Of a stretch of 16,602 nt of DNA, positions 6,410 to 12,334 are shown one piece after another. Both the position numbers and the translations under genes were made by a program. The notes beneath the pieces are model-generated. The model searched no databases, was not told where the DNA came from, and was given only the letters and a program-made list of their open reading frames with translations. The DNA is taken from assembly GCA_027055005.1 (NCBI GenBank), contig JALUNR010000010.1:1-16602 (forward strand), read 5' to 3'. The first letter of the stretch is position 1, and every line of letters begins with the position of its first letter. The stretch is from Campylobacterales bacterium. GTDB lineage: Bacteria > Campylobacterota > Campylobacteria > Campylobacterales > QNZT01.

Positions 6410-7717
6410 ATGAAAAAACTACACTTAGTAAGCCTTGGATGTACAAAAAACTTAGTTGACTCAGAAGTCATGCTAGGAAAACTAAACAGTTATAAAATAA
6501 CTGATGATGAAAGTGAAGCTGATGTTATCATCGTAAATACTTGTGGATTTATCGAAAGTGCAAAACAAGAAAGCCTTCAAACTGTACTAGACCTTCATGA
6601 CAGACGAAAAAAAGGCTCTCTACTTGTCATGAGTGGATGCCTTAGTGAAAGATACAAAGAAGAACTACAAAAAGAGTTAACTGAGGTTGACATATTTACT
6701 GGTGTTGGGGATTATGATAAAATCGATGAACTTATAGAAAAAAAACAAAGTGCATTTACCCCTAAAAGTTACTTAATAGAAGATGAAAACAGAGTTATAA
6801 CAGGTAGCAACTATCATGCTTACATAAAATTAAGTGAAGGATGTAACCAACAATGCTCTTTTTGTGCAATTCCATCTTTTAAAGGGAAGTTAAACTCAAG
6901 AGATTTGCCCCTTGTAGTAAGTGAAGTTAAAGAGTTAGTAAAAAAAGGTTTTTATGATTTCTCTTTTATCTCACAAGATAGTAGTTCATATCTAAGAGAT
7001 AAAGATATAAAAGATGGGTTAGTGAACTTAATAGAAGAGATAGAAAAAATTGATGGTGTAAAAAGTGCAAGAATCCTCTATCTATACCCATCAACTCTAA
7101 GCGATAAAGTGATAGAAAAAATCATTTCATCAAAAATCTTTCATAACTATTTTGAGATGCCAATCCAACATATCTCTGACAATATGTTAAAAATTATGAG
7201 ACGAGGAAGTGGAAGTGAGACGATAAAACATCAATTAAGTCTTATGAAAAGTGCATCAGAAGCCTTTTTTAGAACCTCAGTTATAGTAGGTCATCCAAAA
7301 GAGAGTGATGAGGATTTTAAACTTATAAAAGATTTTATAGATGAGTTTAAATTTGATAGAGTAAGTGTTTTTGAATACTCTGATGAAGAGGGAACTCATA
7401 GCTTTAATATAGAAGATAAAGTTGATAAAAAAACTATAAAACAAAGGGTAAAAGAGTTAGAAGCAGTAGTAGAAAAAAATCTACAAATATCTTTACAAAA
7501 AGATTTAGGCAAAATTATAGATATAGTTATCACAGGTGAAAGTAGTGAAGGAGAATTCTTTTTAGGAGCTAAAAAACTTTTATGGGCAGAGGATATCGAT
7601 GGAGAAATCTTAATAAATGATAAAGAGACAGAAAAAGAACTTGAAGTTGGAAAAATATATAAAGCAAAGGTAACTGATGTTGTTGGAACAAACTTACTTG
7701 CAACTGTTGTTGGGTAA
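6410..7717 (+). CDS. rimO: Ribosomal protein S12 methylthiotransferase RimO
   Basis: A 435-residue radical-SAM methylthiotransferase that adds a methylthio group to a conserved aspartate of ribosomal protein S12. The N-terminal UPF0004 domain carries the auxiliary cluster cysteines C11 (SLGCTKNLVDSE), C45 (NTCGF) and C77 (SGCL). The radical-SAM cluster cysteines are C145, C149 and C152 (GCNQQCSFC). A C-terminal TRAM domain occupies roughly the last 65 residues. The SLGCTKNLVDSE start, AIPSFKG after the cluster and the length fit RimO rather than MiaB. I chose ATG 6410 (MKKLHLVSLG), the family's usual start, with a GGA element 7 nt upstream. An in-frame ATG at 6398 would add four residues and overlap panC but has no ribosome binding site. 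tilS starts inside its 3' end. Confidence 0.96.
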   Translation: MKKLHLVSLGCTKNLVDSEVMLGKLNSYKITDDESEADVIIVNTCGFIESAKQESLQTVLDLHDRRKKGSLLVMSGCLSERYKEELQKELTEVDIFTGVGDYDKIDELIEKKQSAFTPKSYLIEDENRVITGSNYHAYIKLSEGCNQQCSFCAIPSFKGKLNSRDLPLVVSEVKELVKKGFYDFSFISQDSSSYLRDKDIKDGLVNLIEEIEKIDGVKSARILYLYPSTLSDKVIEKIISSKIFHNYFEMPIQHISDNMLKIMRRGSGSETIKHQLSLMKSASEAFFRTSVIVGHPKESDEDFKLIKDFIDEFKFDRVSVFEYSDEEGTHSFNIEDKVDKKTIKQRVKELEAVVEKNLQISLQKDLGKIIDIVITGESSEGEFFLGAKKLLWAEDIDGEILINDKETEKELEVGKIYKAKVTDVVGTNLLATVVG

Positions 7718-8648
7718 GAAAAACCTTTTAGCCTTTAGTGGTGGAGTGGATTCTACTGCACTTTTTTTCCTACTTTTAGAAAAAGGTATTAATTTTGATA
7801 TAGCTATCGTTGATTATAATCTAAGAAAACAATCAAAAGAAGAAGTTGGGTTTGCAAAAGAGTTAGCAAAGAAATATAACAAACAACTATTTTTAAAAGA
7901 GACCTCCCTTCCATCCTCAAACTTTGAAGCAAATGCTAGAAAAGTAAGATATGATTTTTTCAATACCATCATCAAAGAATATTCATACCAAAATCTATTA
8001 ACTGCCCATCAACTAGATGACAAATTAGAGTGGTTTTTCATGCAACTAGCCCGTGGTGCAGGTATAGTTGAACTTCTAGGATTTGAAGAGATAGAAAAAA
8101 GAGATAACTACTTTATTATAAAACCTCTTTTAAATACAACAAAAGATGAACTTCTTAACTATCTTCACAAAAAAGATATAAAATACTTCATAGACCACAC
8201 AAACAAAGATACAAAATACAAAAGAAATTATATAAGAGAAAATTATACAAAAGAGTTTTTAAAAGAGTATAAAAATGGAATAAAAAAAAGTTTTACATAC
8301 CTCCAACAAGATAAAAAAGAACTTTTAAAAATAGAAATACTTTTTAATGAAAAAGATTTTTATATCTTAAAAAAACAAGACTCCGATGCAAAAAATATAA
8401 GGGCTATAGATAAGATAGTAAAAAAACTAGGACTTCTTATGAGTAAAAATACAAAAGATGAACTTTTAAGACAAAAAGATATAGTACTTTCTAATAAAAT
8501 TTCAGTTAGTATAACAAATGATAAAATATATATTTCACCTTTTGTAACATCTGTTATACCAAAAAAGTTTAAAGAGTTATGCAGAGTAAAAAAAATTCCT
8601 CCAAAAGTAAGATCCTATTTATTTAAATCAAAAGTAAAAAACTTTTAA
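7677..8648 (+). CDS. tilS: tRNA(Ile)-lysidine synthetase TilS
   Basis: A 323-residue N-type ATP pyrophosphatase that converts C34 of the CAU-anticodon tRNA-Ile to lysidine so that it reads AUA, an essential step in most bacteria. The PP-loop SGGVDST is at 21-27. AHQLDDKLEW (110-119) and the RGAG that follows match the TilS version of the catalytic domain. DHTN (173-176) and RNYIREN (183-189) are the typical tRNA-contact motifs. At 323 residues it is much shorter than E. coli TilS (about 430), so the C-terminal accessory domains are reduced, as is usual for Campylobacterota. The ATG at 7677 lies 41 nt inside rimO; near TTG codons (e.g. 7695-7709) are possible alternatives but would cut close to the PP-loop strand. 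Confidence 0.93.
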   Translation: MLLEQTYLQLLLGKKNLLAFSGGVDSTALFFLLLEKGINFDIAIVDYNLRKQSKEEVGFAKELAKKYNKQLFLKETSLPSSNFEANARKVRYDFFNTIIKEYSYQNLLTAHQLDDKLEWFFMQLARGAGIVELLGFEEIEKRDNYFIIKPLLNTTKDELLNYLHKKDIKYFIDHTNKDTKYKRNYIRENYTKEFLKEYKNGIKKSFTYLQQDKKELLKIEILFNEKDFYILKKQDSDAKNIRAIDKIVKKLGLLMSKNTKDELLRQKDIVLSNKISVSITNDKIYISPFVTSVIPKKFKELCRVKKIPPKVRSYLFKSKVKNF

Positions 8649-8650
8649 CA

Positions 8651-8678
8651 AATTTAATTAAATATATTAATTTTTTTT
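8651..8678 (+). terminator. Weak candidate terminator after tilS
   Basis: Just after the tilS stop an AT-only imperfect inverted repeat (AATTTAAT ... ATTAATTT) runs into a T8 tract (8671-8678). The stem has no G or C, so it would be weak. The T8 tract may instead belong to the upstream part of the next promoter. Confidence 0.3.
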
Positions 8679-8684
8679 CTTTAT

Positions 8685-8693
8685 TGAGATAAT
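8685..8693 (+). promoter_or_regulatory. Extended -10 promoter of the cysteine-rich gene
   Basis: TGA-GATAAT (8685-8693) matches an extended -10 (TGn plus a one-mismatch TATAAT). A T8 tract ends 6 nt upstream of it, the pattern common in Campylobacterota promoters that lack a -35. The start would be near 8700, giving a leader of about 46 nt before the ATG. The leader carries two TTAACA-type hexamers (8696-8701 and 8717-8722) of unknown meaning. Confidence 0.5.
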
Positions 8694-8745
8694 AGTTAAC
8701 ATAGAGTAAACTTCCATTAACACATCTTAAATCGAGGAGGAAAAA

Positions 8746-8928
8746 ATGAAAAAGATGTTATTCGCACTTATGCTTGCAGGTGTAGGTTTTTTAGGTACAG
8801 CTAATGCTAGTTGTTGTGTAAGTGATTGTTGTAGTTGTGGTTGTAACTCTTGTTGCACTACTTGCTGTGATTGCGGTTGTGATTGCTCATGTGAGTGTGA
8901 TTGTGGCTGTGTAAATTGCTGTGATTAA
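8746..8928 (+). CDS. Exported cysteine-rich mini-protein (about half Cys)
   Basis: A 60-residue protein I do not recognise. Residues 1-21 form a clear Sec signal peptide ending ANA (predicted cleavage A21/S22). The predicted mature chain of 39 residues contains 19 cysteines, as CC pairs and C-x-C steps separated by Ser, Asp, Gly, Thr, Asn or Glu. It has no aromatic residue and almost no hydrophobic one. That composition resembles metallothionein-like thiolate clusters, but the signal peptide puts it in the periplasm or outside, where disulfides could form instead. GAGGAGG (8734-8740) is a near-perfect ribosome binding site 5 nt before the ATG. With its own promoter and a strong terminator it looks like a highly expressed single-gene transcript. 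Roles to consider: metal or metalloid scavenging, sulfur storage, redox buffering or an envelope structural peptide. None is shown by the sequence. Confidence 0.88.
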   Translation: MKKMLFALMLAGVGFLGTANASCCVSDCCSCGCNSCCTTCCDCGCDCSCECDCGCVNCCD

Positions 8929-8937
8929 TCCCTTCCT

Positions 8938-8972
8938 TTAGCCTCTCCTTTTTTTGGAGGGGCTAATTTTTT
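8938..8972 (+). terminator. Strong rho-independent terminator of the cysteine-rich gene
   Basis: An 11-bp stem (TTAGCCTCTCC at 8938-8948 with GGAGGGGCTAA at 8956-8966, one U-G pair), a T7 loop and a T6 tail (8967-8972), starting 9 nt after the stop codon. On the minus strand the hairpin is not followed by a U tract, so termination should act mainly on the plus strand. The stop codon of the convergent PLD gene lies in its right arm. Confidence 0.88.
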
Positions 8973-10006
8973 CCATCTTCATATATTTTATTAAATTCAT
9001 TTTCATATTTATTTGCTATATTTTTATTATTTATAATTAAAATATTTTCTGAATTTTTTTTGTTTGCTGATATAGTATAATTATATGAACCTGTAATAAC
9101 TATACTTTTATCTATAATCATAACTTTATCATGTAAAGTAAAATTATTACCATCTTTTAAAACATTTACCCCTGCCTTTTTCAAATAATCATATTTAGAA
9201 TATTTATTTTGATTCCAATCCTCATCAAAAACACCTTTTACTATAATACCTCTATTTTGTGCATTTATCAAAGCATTCGCGATATTACTACTTGTAAAAG
9301 CATAAATCAAAAAATCAATCTCTTTATTTGCATTATTTATTAAAGCTATTATTTTATTTTCTATTTTATCCTTAGGAGAGAAATAAACTTCCAAACTATT
9401 ATCCATATAGTTATGTGCACTCTGAGAATGAGATACAATCATATTAAACTCATCACTATAAACTTTTGCTAAAGAACTATTTTCTATTCTTACATCATTT
9501 TCATTATTTCTATAAAATCCCCAATAAGTATAGTTACTAGAACCACTCCAAACAAATTTATTATCAATAATCATAAATTTATCATGCATCAAAGCATAAC
9601 TTTTATTATCATCATATACTTTTATACCTCTATTTTTTAACTCTTTAAAATCATCTCCATCTACAGTTGCATCATCTGTAACTATTTGAATACTAACTCC
9701 ACTATCATAAGCCCTTAAAATAGCATCCTTTATAGTGTCATTTGTCAAATCATAAATTGCAATCTTTATACTACTTTTAGCTCTATCTATATCATCAGCT
9801 ATATTTTCATCTATACCACCACTATAACCACCATTAGTTTTAGAAAAATAAACAGATATATTACTTCTATTACTTACTTTCGTTTCTTGATTATTATCTT
9901 TTTTATTTGTTGGATTTGATACTACACTTCTGTTTGCATCACCCCCACACCCAGTAAATAAAACAAAAATAATCATCAATAAAAATTTGATGGCTTCCCT
10001 AATCAT
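8963..10006 (-). CDS. Phospholipase D-like lipoprotein with two HKD motifs
   Basis: A 347-residue protein of the PLD superfamily. The N-terminus is a lipoprotein signal: a basic start, a hydrophobic run and the lipobox FTGC with C20 as the lipidated residue. A Ser/Asn/Lys-rich linker follows to about residue 48. Two complete catalytic motifs are present: H141-x-K143-x4-D148 (MHDKFMIID) and H292-x-K294-x4-D299 (LHDKVMIID). Each is followed by GS-x-N-Y-T, so both half-sites of an active enzyme are intact. The compact size resembles single-chain PLD/Nuc-type phosphodiesterases. Its substrate, phospholipid or nucleic acid, cannot be told from sequence. It is the last gene of the purL operon and overlaps the GTPase stop by 8 nt. 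It appears especially rich in Asn and Lys, and may be a later addition to the operon. Confidence 0.88.
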   Translation of the reverse strand: MIREAIKFLLMIIFVLFTGCGGDANRSVVSNPTNKKDNNQETKVSNRSNISVYFSKTNGGYSGGIDENIADDIDRAKSSIKIAIYDLTNDTIKDAILRAYDSGVSIQIVTDDATVDGDDFKELKNRGIKVYDDNKSYALMHDKFMIIDNKFVWSGSSNYTYWGFYRNNENDVRIENSSLAKVYSDEFNMIVSHSQSAHNYMDNSLEVYFSPKDKIENKIIALINNANKEIDFLIYAFTSSNIANALINAQNRGIIVKGVFDEDWNQNKYSKYDYLKKAGVNVLKDGNNFTLHDKVMIIDKSIVITGSYNYTISANKKNSENILIINNKNIANKYENEFNKIYEDGKN

Positions 10007-11336
10007 ACATCAACTCCAAAACTATTTTTTCATACTCTTTGATATCTTTTTCACTCTCTTTTGCATCTCTAAACTTTGAGTGATATTTTGCTAAATTTTT
10101 CAAACTTTTTATATCAAACCTATTGCTGTTAAAATCAACTTTTACAACTCCTCTGTTAGCATGAGTAGTCATAAGTAAACTCTTAGTAAAAAGTAAAGCC
10201 CTACTTAAAAACACAAAACCAAAGTTGGTATCTTTGATAGGACCTATTTCTATTTTTTGGCTAGAAATAAACTTGATTTTTGATATTTCATCATATCCAT
10301 ATAAAGCACTAGCAAATCCTATCGCCCCTCCCACAATACTACCTAAAAAAAAGCTATGTCCACCAGCTATTAGATCTATAACTCCTCCTGCAGTAGCACT
10401 ACTTATAGTGGAAATCAAAAGTAATTTTTCTCTTTTTAAACCAAATATCTCTTTTGATTTTTTTGATAGCAAATCATACTTTAATGCATCATCTTTTATA
10501 TCAACATTAATATTTTTAAATCTTAAAATTTTATAAATTTTATTTTGCATATTCTTTTCTATATCTCTCAAATCATTTTGAAATTTTTCTTTTAAAAGAT
10601 TTTGGACTCTTATACTACTTCCACTTCTACTTAACTTTAGAGATAAAACTTTTCTTATACTTTTAGTTATAACACTTGCTAACTCTATATCTCTTTGCTT
10701 ATAGTAAGATATGATAAATTTTTTTACCTCTTTCATCTTATCATTCCATAAAGGATTTAAATGTGAAAGTGCATCAATCAAATCCAAATGCTCCTCTTTC
10801 CCTGCACTCATAGGATTAAACTTTTTTACAAGTCGAAAATACTGTCCTAAAACAAGATCCCACTCTTTAGTATAATCATCATCACCGATATAGTTAAGTA
10901 TTGCAATAGATGGATTAGCAGAATATCTTAATATTTCCATCTCTACTTCATACTCATCACTATAAGGCTTACTTGCATCTACTACATAGATTATCCCTGC
11001 TCCATCTATGATAGGTTTTAAAAGTTCACACTCATCTATAAATTTTTTTCCATCACAATTTTGCTCTATAAACTTTTTTAAAAGTTTTGGTCGCTCACTA
11101 GCAGATACTTCTGTTTGTTGCAAAAACTCTAAAACTCTTCTTGGTCTTTGAAAACCAGGAGTATCTATAAGTTCATAATACACTTTGCCATCAACTTTTA
11201 AAACAAACTCTCTTGCCTCTTTAGTTGTTCCAGGAGTATTACTTATAGCAACCAAATCATTTAAACTCAAAGCAGAGACTAAAGAACTTTTTCCTTTATT
11301 TGGATGTCCAACTACAACAAAACGAGGATAATTCAT
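9999..11336 (-). CDS. Era-like GTPase with DUF3482 C-terminal region
   Basis: A 445-residue protein. The N-terminal G domain has a P-loop G10-HPNKGKS17, a switch I TPGTT at 34-38 and the G3 motif DTPG at 58-61. The usual G4 NKxD is replaced by LNYIGD (147-152), as in the DUF3482 family I know from other proteobacteria, where the corresponding stretch is LNF/LNY. The C-terminal half contains amphipathic helices (about 200-300), then a glycine-rich hydrophobic segment (306-346, with AGG, GG, GSIVGGAIG) that could insert in or lie on the membrane. DUF3482 GTPases usually sit beside a DUF2868 membrane protein, exactly as here. Function is not established; a membrane-remodelling or stress role is inference. 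The ATG overlaps the DUF2868 stop as ATGA. Confidence 0.87.
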   Translation of the reverse strand: MNYPRFVVVGHPNKGKSSLVSALSLNDLVAISNTPGTTKEAREFVLKVDGKVYYELIDTPGFQRPRRVLEFLQQTEVSASERPKLLKKFIEQNCDGKKFIDECELLKPIIDGAGIIYVVDASKPYSDEYEVEMEILRYSANPSIAILNYIGDDDYTKEWDLVLGQYFRLVKKFNPMSAGKEEHLDLIDALSHLNPLWNDKMKEVKKFIISYYKQRDIELASVITKSIRKVLSLKLSRSGSSIRVQNLLKEKFQNDLRDIEKNMQNKIYKILRFKNINVDIKDDALKYDLLSKKSKEIFGLKREKLLLISTISSATAGGVIDLIAGGHSFFLGSIVGGAIGFASALYGYDEISKIKFISSQKIEIGPIKDTNFGFVFLSRALLFTKSLLMTTHANRGVVKVDFNSNRFDIKSLKNLAKYHSKFRDAKESEKDIKEYEKIVLELMYD

Positions 11337-12334
11337 ACTAAAACCTCAATATCCCCATATCCATTTTCCATAAGCTTTCTCCTCCAAACATCAACATCCA
11401 TACTTTTAATATCTTTATTTAATCCAAACATATAAATATAAAGCTTTGCATCGATGTCTAAAAACTCCAACAAATCTATAAAATCAAGAATAGGTGGTTC
11501 CCATGATTTTACAACTATCAAAGTATTTCCTTTTAAGCTTTTTAAAAGTTCACTATCTTTGTTAAAACTTCTCATTCCACCAAAACTATTTATATTTTTT
11601 GCTTTAATATTTAAAGTTTTTAAACTCTCTTTATCAATTCCATAACCCAAAAGATTGACTATATTAACATTTAATTTTTCTACTGGATTTAAAACAGTTT
11701 TTTTTATCTCAACTTCTTTAAACTCTTCATCCTCTTTTAAACTTTCAAATCTAACTTCTTTTTTTCTACTAAAAAACAATACTAAAAGATATAATATCCC
11801 TCTAAATAAAACTCCATAAAAAAATATTGATAAAGCTAAAAATCTCCACCACTGTCCAAGCAAAACTGCACTATCTATCTGTTCTTTACTAACTCCACTT
11901 CCAAGTCTAGCAAAATGACTTATCTTAACCAAAGAAAAACTAGGAATACAGGAAGAACAAAAACTCTTCCAAAAAGAGATAAAACTTACAAAATCATATA
12001 TATTATGAGAACTAATATTTATGGTAGTTGCCCAACCAAAGGCAATATCTCTAGTAGTAACTATAAAAACCAAACTAAACATTGCACCCAATGAAAAGAA
12101 AATACCAAACAAAAAACTATGTTTATAAAGTGAAATATTTTTTTTTAAAACCAAAAACAATATAAAAGAAAAAAGAGAGATAAAAAAAGGGATAACAACA
12201 ACTAGTGCAAAATAGACAAAAACATTAACAAGCTCTTTACCACTATAAAAAAGAAGTCCACTACTTAAACTTGCCCCTAGGAAAAAACCTAGAAGCAATA
12301 TAAAAAAAAATTTATAGCATTTAAAAAACTGCAT
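11333..12334 (-). CDS. DUF2868 family membrane protein
   Basis: A 333-residue inner-membrane protein. Predicted helices lie at about 8-30, 36-64, 73-93 and 165-188. DUF2868 hallmarks are TTRDIAFGWATT (93-104) after the third helix and QWWRFLALSIFFYGVLFR (161-178) across the fourth. The C-terminal cytoplasmic part (about 200-333) carries an alternating strand/helix pattern with TLIVVKSWEPPILDF, which matches the ending of the family. It is somewhat shorter than the homologues I recall (about 450). Its start overlaps the purL stop by one base (TAATG), and its stop overlaps the GTPase start, so the membrane protein and GTPase are likely made in fixed ratio and probably work as one complex. No enzymatic motif is seen. 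Confidence 0.8.
   Translation of the reverse strand: MQFFKCYKFFFILLLGFFLGASLSSGLLFYSGKELVNVFVYFALVVVIPFFISLFSFILFLVLKKNISLYKHSFLFGIFFSLGAMFSLVFIVTTRDIAFGWATTINISSHNIYDFVSFISFWKSFCSSCIPSFSLVKISHFARLGSGVSKEQIDSAVLLGQWWRFLALSIFFYGVLFRGILYLLVLFFSRKKEVRFESLKEDEEFKEVEIKKTVLNPVEKLNVNIVNLLGYGIDKESLKTLNIKAKNINSFGGMRSFNKDSELLKSLKGNTLIVVKSWEPPILDFIDLLEFLDIDAKLYIYMFGLNKDIKSMDVDVWRRKLMENGYGDIEVLV

Noticed and set aside
6410..7717. MiaB tRNA methylthiotransferase
   Set aside because: The N-terminal SLGCTKNLVDSE, the AIPSFKG segment and the ending fit RimO better.
8746..8928. Cysteine-rich peptide as a RiPP (lanthipeptide or similar) precursor
   Set aside because: The leader is a standard Sec signal peptide, and no modification enzyme, protease or dedicated transporter is nearby.
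8938..8972. The same hairpin as a terminator for the purL operon on the minus strand
   Set aside because: On that strand the stem is followed by a purine-rich sequence, not a U tract.
8963..10006. PLD protein as part of a defence or restriction system
   Set aside because: It has a lipoprotein signal placing it outside the cytoplasm and no helicase, sensor or nuclease partner beside it.
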